Shown here: positions 23,282 to 35,744 of the stretch, in pieces
How positions within the stretch are numbered: the first letter of the stretch is position 1
Layout of the letters: each line of letters starts with the position of its first letter
Assembly (NCBI GenBank): GCA_038380795.1
Contig: CM076275.1
Location: 3,288,501 to 3,352,500, forward strand
Direction of reading: 5' to 3'
Source: Pyrocephalus nanus
Lineage: Eukaryota > Chordata > Aves > Passeriformes > Tyrannidae
DNA length: 64,000 nt
Translations under genes and position numbers: made by a program
The notes under the pieces: generated by a model
Databases searched by the model: none
Told to the model about the DNA's origin: nothing
What the model saw: only the letters and a program-made list of their open reading frames with translations

Positions 23282-26200
23282 TCAGTATATGTTGTGTAGT
23301 TGTCTTTCAGCTGTTTTGTCATGTCCCCATATAGTTTATGCCTCTCTTCCCCTGTCTGTCCTGTGCCTTAGTCACATCTTAGTCACAGTTTGAGGTGGTT
23401 TATCTATAAGGGTTTGACTCATCTCTGTGTTTTTTCCCCCATGTTTTTTAATCCCCACCCATTCCAGTTTATATTTAATGATGATGTTGTGTGCTCAGAA
23501 ATATCCTCTGTAACCATGAACATCAGTTTAACAGGCAATTTAAACCTGGGATCTTCACAGCCATCTTGTTCCATGTTTAAGACTTTGCTAAATTAATGTC
23601 ATAAATGTAACTACTGCATTTCCTGATGCTCAAGGGCCCAGTTCTTTGAAGCCAGTTGTAATGTATGAATTTTTCAAAAGAAAATGCATATGCTGCTGTT
23701 TCAGATGCAGATTCTGTAAATGGCATTCTCCACTTTGTCTTGGTGAATTTTTAAGTTGTGGCAACAATTTCCAGGGCAGCCACAACGACAAGGGGAAAAA
23801 AGCAATTAAAAAATACTCTAATTGTTGTGTCCAGGAAAGCACTGGAAAGAATAGCCACAGCAGGACAAAGAAATTCCAAAGTGTCTTGGAAGAAAATACT
23901 CATTGGAAGACTCGGAATGTGCTTTTGAAAATTTTGCTTTATTTCTTTGTTTCGTAGCCAAACACGTTCCTTGTATTGTCTGTACTCCCAGGAATATCAC
24001 TGGGGGCTTATACCTGTTAGAGCTGAAGAGTGTAGATTCTCTGTCTTTATGGAAATGGGACTTCAGTGTCAAAGGCAAGGGGAAGTTGATGCTTTTGTCA
24101 GGACACAGATCCACAGAGATTTTTCAAAGGCATTTGAAGGATTTAGGATTACAAATCCTATTGACTTCAAATGGATCTCATGCTCCTGCCGCTTTCAGAG
24201 GCCTTGTGACCCTCTGTCTTCCCAAGAGGGAAAACAAAGAAGGTAAATCCTGGCAAAGCACATTGCAGGCAGATTTTGAACTGACGTGCTCTAAAACTGT
24301 CTTGTTCGTTGTTGTCGCTGCCGTGTCTGACTCTGGGCTAAACCACAAATCGTGGCAGAGAATCTAAAGCCACTCCTGGATACCTTGAAGGGATACAAAC
24401 AGTCATATGTCTGCTGAGGATTCCTGTCACTCTGTAAAGAAAAGGATCATTTCTCTCTCAGTGTGGAATTGCTGTGGCACTGTGGATGGTCTGTGGTCAG
24501 GGCACAGAATGCAGATGGAGCGTTGCCCTGTGAGCCCTGCACAGACATCTGTGCACTGCCCTTGCCTCCCTTAAATCTTGCAGATGGGTTTGATTGGGCC
24601 AGTGGATCATTCTTTTATATAAAGGTCGTTCTTTTATATATGTTTATATAAACCTTTATGGATGTATATGTGTAAATGTATATATGCTATATATGAGTAT
24701 TTATAGAGAGAGTGGCATTTAAACAGAGAGTGCTGAGGCAAAGGAAAGAAGGGAAGCTTTCTCTTTTCCAGAATTTTGCCAGCAGAGGTTTAATTTCTGT
24801 AATTTTCCACGCAGAGAAAAAGAACAGTCCGAAGAATTTGTCCCAGATGTTTTACATAGCACAAGCTGCAAGACAGTTGTTTGATCTGTTTTTACTTTTC
24901 CATTCTCCCTGCCTTGATATTTTTTCCCATCCTGGTCCTTTTAGCTTTGGGTGTTTAAATGCCCCTGATGCTCTTCTATGCTTTTGAAGATAGAAAAGCT
25001 TTTATTTTGTATTCTTTGGGTTTCTGAGGTGCCGAGAGCCGGTGCAGATCCTGTGGTGAGGAGCCCCAGCTTGCTCCTGTGAACTCAGTAGCAGCTCTGT
25101 GTTCTCACCACACAAATGTGATTTTGAGACATACCCCAAAGGCAAATTTTAACCTCACAACACCAAGATTTTTCTTAGTGACTGAAGAGAAAAAACTTCT
25201 CCAGTGTTGATGAAAGCAGATTTTGTGTTTCATGAGAAATCCGAGTCTGGTCTCACCGAGGTAAAAGTAACTTGTGTGAACACCCCACTCTTTGGGACAG
25301 GTTTAAATGTTTGAAACCCACTTCTCAATTCTGAATCTAAAGTCCTGTTTGAATATTCCAGCTGTGAAGTGTTGATGAGGAGGCAGGCTGTGGAACCACA
25401 CTGAGCTGGGAGGACGGGGGTGAGGAGCAGCTGAAAGTGCCTGGTACCTGCCAGAGGGGACCGTGCCAAGGCAGCTGGAGGGTTCAGTGTTTAACAGATT
25501 TAAAAACCAACAGTAGTCAGAAGTTTGGAAAGTCAGCAGAGTTCTGCCTTCTAGGCTTGTACTTCATTTGCATCTTTTAAAGGAGTCTGCTGGGTCCTAC
25601 CAACTCTGTGTTCTTCTCTAACAAAAAGCCAGCTTTATTCAGCAGGTTGAATGATTTAATTACACATTGAAAAACAATAGAGCAATGAAGCTGTCTGCTT
25701 TCTGCTTGCAGTGGGGAGGGAAATACCTGAGTGTGCATCTCAAGCAAAGAAATACCTTGTTTTGTGAGAAAGCATTCCTGGCTTTCACTGAAACCACCCC
25801 TGGGGAGTCACAAGAGGTATCTTTGCATAACAGGCCTTTTCAAGCAAAGTTGGCTGGAATGCTTCAGCTGCAGCTCCCTGGGCTCTTGAGCGATCAGAAT
25901 TTATTTTGAGCTCAGCTGCCAGCCCAGCTTTTTATTCATCTTTAACCCAGGAAAAAAACAATACAAAGGTGAGCATCTTACCAACAGAGCCCAGCTAATG
26001 AGGCATTTGGGCAGCAAAGGCAGGAGAGCGTGAGCCTGGAAATGATTGCAGGTCATTAATATTGAACTCCATCCTGCCAGAGCTGCAGGAGCAAGAAAGC
26101 AGAAGAGTGGAAGGGGCAGGTTACTCAGGATTTTAAAATATGAATCAAAGGGTTAGGTTGGTTTTTTGTTTTTTTTTTTTTTTCTCACAAGGTCATTTGA

Positions 26201-27937
26201 GAGTTCTTGGCATACTTTCCTAGTCTTCTTCATCCACACTGAAGAAAGAAAAGAGGGAATTGGGGGAAAAAGTTTAGCATGGCATTCTCAAGTCAGAGAT
26301 TTTGGTATGTGTCTGATATTCTGCACCTATTCAGAGCTGCCAGAAAATGAACTCATTAAGATTCCGTGGATTATTGTTAAATAAAAGAAATTTAGATCTT
26401 TTCGATTAGATTTTCTGATAAGAAACAGTCTGAGTTTTGCTGCTTGTTTTTCAGCCTTTGTCTGTCTTTTCAGTGCCTCTTCTAAATCCTCTTCCCTGGT
26501 AACTGAGAAATCTGGACAGGGGTGTTCCTACTCAGGGCTTTCATCATCTGCCCTGAGGGAGGAGGGAATGCAAAGAGTTCAAAATATCCAAAATCCTTAC
26601 TCTGCTGCTGAGTGTGAAAATCTTTATCTGCCTGTATTGGGCCTGTCAATGACTGGCTCTAATGTCAGACACACTCGTGGAGGCTCCACCATCACCATTA
26701 ATTACAGACATGAGCTCTCATCTCAAAGAATTCCCCTTGAGCACTAAAAGTCTGAAATGGCAAAATTCACTTCCACTTTTGAAGAGGAAACGCTGCTTTT
26801 GAGTGGATTGCTGCCTCCAGCATGGCACAACCTGCGACTTTCCCAGTCCAGCAGCCCCGTGGAGGTGAATTTGTCAAATTTAGAGCGTGGTATTTTGGGA
26901 TGAATGTGTTTGTACCTGTGCTTCCCCTCCTTCTGCACCCAGTTGTACCTGTGTCTTTCCAGTGTTTAAATCCAGACTCCAGCTGTGCAAGGGAAAAAAA
27001 AAAATAAAAAAAGTTTGCCTAAAATTCATAAGCCTCCCAAAGCAAAAGGAATGATAATGGGAAGCCTGCGAAGCAGGAGGAAAATCAGAGAACCTGCAAT
27101 TATTTTTGAACATGTAATTTTCTGTTAGCCCAGTTAAGATGTTCTTTCAGAAAAGCCTGAATAAATTCCTTGCAGAGAGATGTTTAGTACTGTACACATC
27201 TCTAGCCACAAATACATGTTAGTTTATAATAAATGTTTTCTATTACTGTGCCTCAGATGGCAGATTTCAATTGAATAACTTATTTTGCAATTTATTTTTT
27301 GACTGTGCCTGAATTAGTTTTAGAGGCTTATTCATAGCACAAGTGCACATGAATTATGTTTTGTAAATCTTCAGTAAATCAGTCCAATTTTAGGCCACGC
27401 TAACTGAATCAACCAAAAACAATAGCTGGGATGCAGCACATGAAATATCTTCCCCCAAATGCACTTGGAGCACATATGGCTGCTCCCATCCTCCAGGCAG
27501 AGCCACGTGGTCCTCTTTGTATGCCAGAAGTGTAATCTTAAATTCTTTATAAGCTTGTAAGCAACCAATTTTGTCATTAAATATGGCATGAGAAGTGACA
27601 GGGCTGGGGCCTGGTGTGTGATTGCATTATGGCTGATGCGCTGCGAGTGCTGATCGATGGCTTGCTTGTCTGGAATTTTATTAGCACTTGGGGAGCACTT
27701 GTTAGTTTTGTCAATAGTGGTGCTGGCTTTCTTTTCGTATCTCTGACTTCACTGGCTGTGAAGCAGATGTGATTTCTAAAGGGAAGTTCGTGCTTTTGGG
27801 GAATATCACAGAACCCAACCCTGCTCTCTTTGGCATCACTTTAGGGGAGCAGAGGTTCCTTCTCTTTGCCTCAGTTTAATATGAAGGAATTCATTTTTGG
27901 TGACCCCCCTCTAAACCTTGAAAAGTTATTTGTGTGT
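23282..27937. other. Intronic sequence without recognised genes
   Basis: The longest open frame here, 23903-24367 (+), has no recognisable domain and no convincing splice context, so it is treated as chance. A run of 15 T lies at 26169-26183. No transposon was recognised other than the features listed separately. Confidence 0.55.
24610..24660. repeat. AT-rich direct and inverted repeat
   Basis: TTCTTTTATATA occurs twice (24610-24621 and 24629-24640). ATAAAGGT (24619-24626) pairs with ACCTTTAT (24652-24659). TA-rich sequence continues to about 24705. It could be slippage-derived or a short foldback. Confidence 0.55.
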
Positions 27938-27981
27938 CGACCTTCAAAGTTTCCTTCCTCATTTCCTGTGATTCTGTGATT
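27938..27981 (+). mobile_element. Possible CR1 3' tail
   Basis: GACCTTCAAAGTTTCCTTCC, followed by a short spacer and CCTGTGATTCTGTGATT, resembles the end of CR1 elements (a GATC-TT-AAGGTCCCTTCC-like segment, then ATTCTGTG repeats). Only about 44 bp can be compared, so the call is weak. Confidence 0.4.
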
Positions 27982-28626
27982 TGCTTCAAGAGAGGCCCCA
28001 GTGTGTTATCCAAAGTAGCTGCTTCAGTTTGTATTCTGGTTTAAGAAGGGCAGACCAATCAAGGGCAAAATCTCCAGCTTTGAGGTATTATTTGGCTTAA
28101 ATATTGGATGGTATGGCATCTGCATGCCAGTGACCTTTAAATCACTAAACAGTCAGAAGAGTGGCTTGAACAGTATTTAAATATGTTTATGTGCTTGTCA
28201 GTTAATGGGGGATTATTAACTGTCATTTGGCTCTAGCTGGAAAAAAGGAACTCCTGTGGAGAATAAAAGTAGAAGGCAGAGAGGCAATGGCCATAAACAC
28301 GCATAATGGAGAATTTTTAGGGAGAGAACAGCATCAAAATAAAGACAAGTTACCTCAAAACCAGATTTCAGTAAACTGAGAATGGGTAAGGCAGAAATCA
28401 GAGGAAGAAAAATGAGGATAATTGCCATTTCCTCAGTGTAGAGGGCACAAGCCTGAATTATCCAAAGGCAAGGCTTGGCTAATGACAAGGTTCTCAGTGA
28501 CTGCAGTGGCAAGAAGTGGCTTACACAAAGTGAAATTAGGTGGAACACAAGTGGCAGCCCCAACTCAGAAAGCCAAGCATAAGATGAGGTGTTTGGGCAA
28601 GAATTTAACCAGTGTTTAGAAGAAAG

Positions 28627-28651
28627 AAAAAAAAAAAAAAAGAAAAAAAAA
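28627..28651. repeat. A-rich tract (A15-G-A9)
   Basis: A run of 15 A, one G and 9 A lies about 150 bp upstream of the recognisable CR1 fragment. CR1 elements do not end in poly-A, so the two need not be related. Confidence 0.8.
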
Positions 28652-28799
28652 TGGTAACTCAGTGGAGAGAGACACTGATGTAAAGCCAAGCTTTTCTTTT
28701 AGCATTAGGGAAAGGAAGGAAATGGGAAAATATATCCTGTGAGTGGAACTTGAAATCTTGGGGGCGAAAAAACACATATCAGGATAAATATTAAAGCAA

Positions 28800-29890
28800 A
28801 TATTTGTTACCATCAAGAAGATAAAGGGATGAATAAAGCTGGTATGGATGTCAAAGTAAACTAATTTTGTTCTATGACACTTCCAGGTGTTGAGACTCAG
28901 GGATAAGCCTGCAGTATCTTGACTTTTTGACATTGGTTTCCATTAGTGCCTTATAAGTAAGTTAAAAAATTACTGTCTGAAAGAAATAATTATGAGGTGG
29001 ATACAAAATCAGTTGGAAAACTATGCTCTGGTAATAGCTATCAATGGTTCAATATCAGGCTGGAAAGATAAATTGAATAGTGGTTGTCTGTCATCTGTTT
29101 TGGGTCCAATATTATTTACCATTTTAATTGAACCATAGATGTTGAAATTAGTCTTATTAAATGCAGCACAGCAATAAAATTCTCAGTCTCCTCAAGAAAT
29201 GTAAGAAATGGTCTGAAAATTGAGGATAAATTTAATCTGGGCACATGCAAAGTCCTTAGGTAGGAACAATCATCTGCACAAAACAGGAGGAAAACCCACT
29301 TGTAATAAATTTGGAGCAAAAGGCTGGGGGATTATAATGGATTACAAACAGAACATGAGTCAACAGTGTCATTCTGTTGCAGAAAAAGAGGCAAATGTTG
29401 CACTGGCAAATGTGACTCTGGGTAATCCTTCAGCTCTAGGCAGAACCTGTGAGACCTTGGCTGCAAAACATTGTCCAGATTTGAGCACCAGGTTCTGGAA
29501 AGCACCCAGAGAAAAGCAACAGGTCTGCCTGGAGTTGCAGCAAATGCCCTCTGGGGAGAAAGACTGAAGGGGAGGAGCAGAACAAAACAGAAACGACGAA
29601 CCAAAGCAACCCCCAAATCCTATTTTCAGATAAATAAAAATTGACTGCAGGGTGGATGAGTTGTTCTCTGTCAGTTGTGGTTACAACGAGGAGCAATATT
29701 TTTACACTGCAGAAAAAGGAGATTAATTTTACCCTTTGTAGTGGCAGCAGTTGGGAAAGATATTTTTAAGAGGATGTAGAGACTGTGTTTGAAGGAGTTC
29801 TGAAACGTGTTAGACAAATGTCTTGCAGATAATGACATGTGATAAGCTGATCTGGTGATGGAGAAGGGCAGTGGAATCAGCGTCCTCCCC
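28800..29890 (+). mobile_element. CR1 LINE fragment, ORF2 reverse transcriptase to 3' region
   Basis: Seen: from about 28998 the + strand encodes RWIQNQLENYALVIAINGSI, then SGW at 29055-29063. In the same frame, LGPILFTILI starts at 29100, and a stop follows at 29136. These are the 'INGV.S.W' and 'GSVLGP(I/V)LF' landmarks of CR1 reverse transcriptase. Further on, WGIIMDYK at about 29325-29348 corresponds to the WGI.VDHK motif, and later segments follow the order of a CR1 ORF2 C-terminus. Known: CR1 is a non-LTR retrotransposon. The copy carries stops, frameshifts and deletions and lacks a recognisable terminal ATTCTGTG repeat, so it is old and inactive. The ends are approximate; the 5' limit may lie further left. 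Confidence 0.88.
29220..29567 (+). pseudogene. Decayed CR1 ORF2 remnant (open for 115 codons)
   Basis: This open frame inside the CR1 fragment encodes KGWGIIMDYKQNM and then sequence corresponding to the region downstream of the reverse transcriptase core. It stays open by chance; an upstream in-frame stop and neighbouring frameshifts show that it is not functional. Confidence 0.75.
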
Positions 29891-31973
29891 AGGATTGCCA
29901 TTCTAACACTAGGACTGTATTTTGATTAATGGAAACCAGCTTAATTCATTGAAAGCACAGATGAAATGCTGAAGGAGGCATTCCTTAAAATAAATTTCCA
30001 GTCAAAGCTAGGAATGGAAAATAATTGAATCAGTACCCTGGGCAGACATTTTGGCACCACCTGGAATAATAGAGGTTCTTTTTTTGATGGCCATGAACTG
30101 CAAGGTGGGCACTGAACATGGTTGTCACGGGCTCACAAACCTCTGAGTTTAAACAGAGGCTGCAAAGAGCAGCCCATTTTCTCTGGCTGTTTTTCCCTCT
30201 CTCCCTTGCTTTCTCATGCAGAGTCAGGAGGAATTCCCAGGCAGGATTCTGTACTTGCTGTTAGTACTTGGTTGAGGTTTTTTTTTTTTCTCCAGGCAGC
30301 AATAAAGGTCATGATCTAACCCTAAGGTTAAAGATTTGGGTGAAAATCAGTTAACTGTTCTTTTGCAATTCATTAGGTAAGATGTGACAATGCATGTGTA
30401 TTTAGGAATTAAATCTCCTTCTGCCACAAACCTGAGTGCCCAGGTCAGCAAAACACTGAGTGAACCACAGCTATTTTTCTTCCTTTTCCTTCAGATTAAA
30501 TGTACTTGCATAAAACAGTATTATTTCTGCTCAGATCTGATTGTTTGCATTCTAGCTTTGCTGCCCTTGGTCCTTTGGAAAGTTACTTTAAGCTCCAAAA
30601 CGGTGCAAAGCAGCCCACAGGAAGATGAATACAAGAGGTTTTCAAATGTATTCTGATGGTATTCTGCACCAGAAAGTTCCCTAAGCATAGTCTGTTGGAA
30701 ATTAGTTTGGTTCTGCTCCTGGGATGGGTTTAATTTAGAAGCTGAGCAACTGAATCAGCCTCTTCCTTCCCATCTTATCTGTAACAACAGATAAACAGAA
30801 CTCTGGGATAAATGGATGTACAGATAAGCAATCCTAGGGATCATTGCACATTACAGCAATCCTTAATGCAGTGTAAGTAAGCTTTATTGTAATTATTTTA
30901 ATGTGATCTATCAGTGTGATCACGGAGTTTATCCTTTATTTTAATTGCTGGGGGTTACAATGCATTAGGAGGTGTTTGCAGCCTCGAAGAGCAAATGCAT
31001 CTCTGCTGGGAGGGCTCCAGCCTGTTACTCTGTTCAGTGGGGACCTTTGTAGTGACCTCTCATATTTAAAGCCAAAGAAAAGTTGCTGACACAGACTGCA
31101 GTCTGCAAAACAGAAAGGGAAGAACCCCTGTGTTACTCAGTGTTAAATACAACAAAAAATGTGCCTGCTTCTCTCTCAGCAGACCAAAAAGCTCCCTCAG
31201 GAGTCAGTGTTGGCTAAAACAAAACCAGTAGCCATCATTTGTTAATCCTGCTCTCAATTGCAGCACTGTGGCTGTAGTAAATTCACTCTAACCCAAAGGA
31301 CCTGTTTATCCTCGAAATCCAGGCTGTGTTCAGCTATCTCATGGTGCAATAATTGTGTATTTGTCCTGTAAGCAACGTTTCCATCTTTGATGTGATCAGT
31401 CATCAGCACTTTGCATCCTTGGCATTAATGGCAGAGCTGCAAAATGCCCATTCTGCTGCAGGTGCCAATGTTGTGTTTCCCTCCCTCCTTCCTGGCTTTT
31501 CCACCATCTGCCTGACAGACAAGTGGTACAGGAGTCACAAGATGATTGTCTGCCCTCAGAAAGGTGTTATATTTTTATTTAGTTTTTCGAGGTGCAGTGC
31601 TCTTTTTAGATTTAAACTTCTCAGCAGCCCTTCACTGTGAATGGTCACAGTGTCTGTCCAGCCAAAATCCAAGTGCTCTTATTCATCCCACAAATTGTCA
31701 TTGGTGACTGTTCTTCTGCACTTGCCTACTCAGGCGACTTCAATAATCTGAGTGTTTAAAAACCTGAGCTTAGTTATGTATGTTCTTAAATCTTGAGAGA
31801 GTCTCAGCTTCCTGAAATAAAAATGCAGGGTTAAAAAAGGGTGTATCTCCAGCAATACCAAGCCTGTCTGGTCCTTCTCTGCATGCAGATCAAGGGAAAT
31901 GGTTCCTCCAGGTTTCACATTTGTGTGTGTCAGCTAAAACGAGACATTCCTGATGGAGCCTCCAGCAATCACA

Positions 31974-32034
31974 CCTTTCTTTCTTTCTTTTTCTTCTTCT
32001 TTTTTCTTCTTCTTTTTTTTTTTTCCCTTACCAG
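31974..32034 (+). repeat. 56-nt pyrimidine tract ending in an acceptor-like CCAG
   Basis: The + strand has only C and T from 31974 to 32029, followed by ACCAG (AG at 32033-32034). It looks like a strong 3' splice site, and the frame after it stays open to 32497. It may equally be a simple (CTT)n repeat. No matching coding family was recognised. Confidence 0.6.
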
Positions 32035-34095
32035 CATGGCAAGAAAACACTGTCTCTGTCTGTATGTCCCCTTGAGCTGCCAAGTTTTACACAGGTCAAA
32101 CCAATTGAAGTATCCAAGTGAAACCATGAAGGGCCACATTCAAGGAAAGCCACGAAAAGCACAAGCCTATTTGAAAAAATACCAGCAGGACCTTAATGTG
32201 GATGATGTATCCCAGTGTCAGAAACATAAACACGTCGGTCCTCATAGTTTAGACATAAAGATCATGAGTTATTGCTTTTCATCTTTAGATCCTTCCTCAG
32301 CAGAACTCCTAAATAAGCCATTGCTCTCTGCTGGCTATAGGCTGTACCTGGTTGTTCTCACTCCTAATTGCCTGACTTGGCTCCTGGCTTCATCATTATT
32401 CTGTTGCAAGAAATGTGACTTGATATTTAGGGAAACATTATTCATTTTCTTTATGTTTCTGCTTCTGAGCTGCTTTTTTATAAAGTGGCACTTGTAGTGT
32501 ATTTTCCTACCCAGGGCTGTGGCTGTAACATTTTCCCAATGCCTATAAATAAATTAAGTATAGTGTGGCTTGAAAGAGAAATTGCTATCAGCTGGGGTTC
32601 TGCTACCTACAAAACATTTTATCTTCTTTCAGTTTCTATTACTTTGCTCTCCCTTGATTTTGTGGAGGAAGTTGTATCCCCTGTTAGTGCCATGTGGTGC
32701 ATTTGTGAGCAGTGTGCTTGATCTATGGAACTATCACGAGTCCCCAGTGCAGGGAGCTCTGCTTTGGAAATTGCAGTGAGGGTGATTTGATTTTTTTTTT
32801 CCCCTTTTTTTTTTTTTGGCAGATGGAGCTGCTGATATGATTTGGAAATAGGCCTGTTTATCAGTCAGTCAGGTACCTCATTTTTCAAGATGGGGGAAAA
32901 AAAAATAAAGGTTTGAGATGAAAGAGGAGGGAGAGGCCACCCCTTTAGTGTGAGCAGAGAGTCCAAGGGGAGGAAGGCACTCAGGAGCTGTAGATGTTGG
33001 TTTATAACCACACAACAAATGAATTCCTTTTCACGGGCTGCAATTGTAAAAAAGAACATATTTGCTTAACTTTTCTCATCTGCACAGTTATCCAAAAGCC
33101 TGCAGGAGCTGGAAACTCGGGATAGTGTCACTCCTGCTTTCCTTGGAGAGGGGGAGGGAGGAAGAAGAAAGAGAGAGCTGAGAGAAGCAAAAATCAAGTA
33201 TGCAGTAGATGACGCTGAACACTTGGAAAAAGAATCAGGTAGTTTAATAATGGATTTTCGGTGTGACAGTCCCTTGGCAGAGCTGATTTTTGCCTGTCCA
33301 TTAGCATGCTGTCTTTTTTGTCAATCTAGTAGAGAGGAAAGGGCCTTTTGCTTGCTTCTCTGAAATAACAGGAATTCTGTGATCTCTATACAGGTTTTAA
33401 ATTAGAAGTTATTTTTTTTTGAAATTAAAATATTGAATCCAGACTCTGCAGACCTTAAGATAATGAAGTTTTTATCTCACTTCTAGTTAGTATTCAAGGA
33501 AAAAAGGGGATGGGGTTTCAGGAGGTTGCTGGAGCAAGGTAGTACAAGGTGGAAATAAAGCTTTGTGTGCAATGGAGAAGGCAAGAAGGGAAAAATTTAA
33601 AGCTATATCTGGAGCAAAGGTGATTCTTATGTGAACAATTTTATTAATTTTGGGCATGTCTGTGTTAAATTCTATTTCAGTACCTCCCTCCACGTCCAGT
33701 ACATTGGCACAATAAAGACATTTCAAAAGGAAACTGTTCAAAATTAAAATCTGAAATATTCCCAAGCTTGCTCTTTTTTAAGGCATTGAATAATTACAAG
33801 AGGCCATTCTTACATGTAGGCAATTTCCTCGATGATAAGAACACTTAGTTTGAAAAACTAATTTTCAGCATGCTGACTAAATAAAAAAGTTCATTAAAAT
33901 CTTTGTATGGTCTGCAGGAGGGAGCTAATTACGATGTTTTGTCTTATATTTCAATTACGGTAGATGTGAATTAACTAGTATTTTAATAAAAATTAGTAGT
34001 AGCATTTATTTTCCACTGACTGGTGTAAATTTAAGTGACGTGTCTGAAGCATAAAGGAGCCCAGGGTTGGATGTGTGTGGTGAATGGATTTAATT

Positions 34096-34163
34096 TTAAT
34101 GAATTATAGTATAATTGCCCTGTCTTGGCAATTAAAGTTGGGCATTAAATCTAAATTCATTAA
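34096..34163. repeat. Nested AT-rich inverted repeat (68 nt foldback)
   Basis: The outer arms TTAATGAATT (34096-34105) and AATTCATTAA (34154-34163) are exact reverse complements. Inside them, TAATTGCC (34112-34119) pairs with GGCAATTA (34127-34134) around CTGTCTT. The arms contain several TAAT homeodomain-type cores. A conserved enhancer core or a structured RNA is possible but unproven. Confidence 0.6.
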
Positions 34164-35744
34164 TTCCTTTGCATCCTTTTTTTCTTTGGGAGAGCAGAGG
34201 AAGGACTAAAAATTCCTTTAAGCCTCTAAAACTGGAAGATGTGTATGACAAATAGATTTAAAAGGGATTACTGGGGGGGTAGAACACAAAGGCACAATTA
34301 CATCAGTGTCAAATTCTGTCCTCACTTACATGCAGGCTCCTTGGTGAACTTGTGGGGGTTTGAACTTGCTTTAGGCTTGGCTGGAAAATGCTGCTCTTTG
34401 GGTATTTCTCTTTTTCATTCTGATAGAAACCTGGGTGTTTGTATCACGTGCCTTTTCCTATCCACAGAGACATCATTACATTATGAGAATAGCTGAGCAG
34501 ATTTTGTCCAAATTAGCTGCTTTTCAAACTTAGATGAGTTGCTTATCCCAGCTGTGGATTTAGCCCTTTTCTCCCCTGGCAGATAAAAGAAAAAAGTGCA
34601 AAAGCAGTGTTGATGTCTAACATGTTTGAGGGATCAGGAAGTCACCTTCTTATCTCGTGCCTTCCCTTAACACATCAGTCACAGCACGGCTCAGCTCTCT
34701 CCATCAGTTCTGCTGAGGGGCATTTTTGAGGAGTGACCAGCACCCTAATGGACTTCTTGTCTCTGTCCTGTGTGTGTGGGCAGGTTTGTTTTAGCAGAAT
34801 TGGACTCAACTGTGCAAGATGGTGTCTGAGTTATCTGACCTCATTCCTCAAATGCTTATGAGTTATAAGGCCATGGTTTTGAAAGGAAGCTCAAAGTGAC
34901 CAGAGCAGATGAAGCAGAAGGATTTTGTGTGTCCCATTTTGTAATTCTGCCATTCAGTGCAGTTTTCTGGGGGGCAACTTCATAGCAGAGACTGAAAAAG
35001 CACCAGTGAAGAAGGAATCTGCAGATCCAGAGGGCAGGGATGAGCTCAGCATGATCCTGAAGTTGGACAGTCTTGTTGTTCCAAGTGCTGTCTGCTGCTG
35101 TTGTGTGCTGCGTCCTTCCCCTGAGGCAATTTCACACCTCATCTGCTGGAGATGGAAATGGCAGGGAACAAACTATAAATCCAGCTGGATCTTAGTTTAG
35201 TAGATATATCATCCTATCAGAACCTTTTCACGTAAATAATTAGTTCACCACTTCCTCAACCCACTCAACTTTGGAAATGGGTGGGGTGTCGTTCTCTCAA
35301 GAGGCTCTCAAGGAGTTAATTTACCCACCCCTTTCCCCAGGGCAGCATCAGCACTGTGTGCATCACTGCTGACACTTAGTCACTGGCCAGTCTCCCCAGC
35401 AATTTATTCTGGTACTCTTAACCATCAGAAATTCATCACCTGAGCTTTCCTTTTTGCACTTCAGACCTTTGAATTGAAAACTTTTGTGTTGTGTGCCATT
35501 GAGGTGACAAACAACTGGGTGTCACCTTAAATTTAGTGGCTTTTTCTTTATATGAAGGCTTGTTGTTACGGTTCCCTTCAGTACTGTCACCTCAACCACA
35601 GATCTGTGAGTTCTTCCTCACAGATCATTTATTTGCCTTATTAGTCTCTATCAAACTGATCAAAATGAGGTATTTCAAGAGCAAGGCAGCAGAGACAGAG
35701 AAACCAAGTGTTTGGGAAGGGGAAGGTCATCTCCTGTGTACAGG

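Larger units (their letters stand above)
29891..35744. other. Intronic sequence without recognised genes
   Basis: No exon or RNA gene was recognised. It contains a 56-nt pyrimidine tract at 31974-32029, T-rich 32791-32817 and a nested inverted repeat at 34096-34163. The open frame crossing 31841-32497 (+) runs through the pyrimidine tract and has no recognised domain. Confidence 0.55.

Noticed and set aside
23903..24367. 154-codon open frame on the + strand near the exon
   Set aside because: No domain or family resemblance was seen, it does not match any testican segment, and it lacks a convincing acceptor/donor pair.
28216..28689. 157-codon open frame on the - strand
   Set aside because: It is opened by an A-rich tract (Phe runs on this strand) and lies beside the CR1 fragment. 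No domain was seen.
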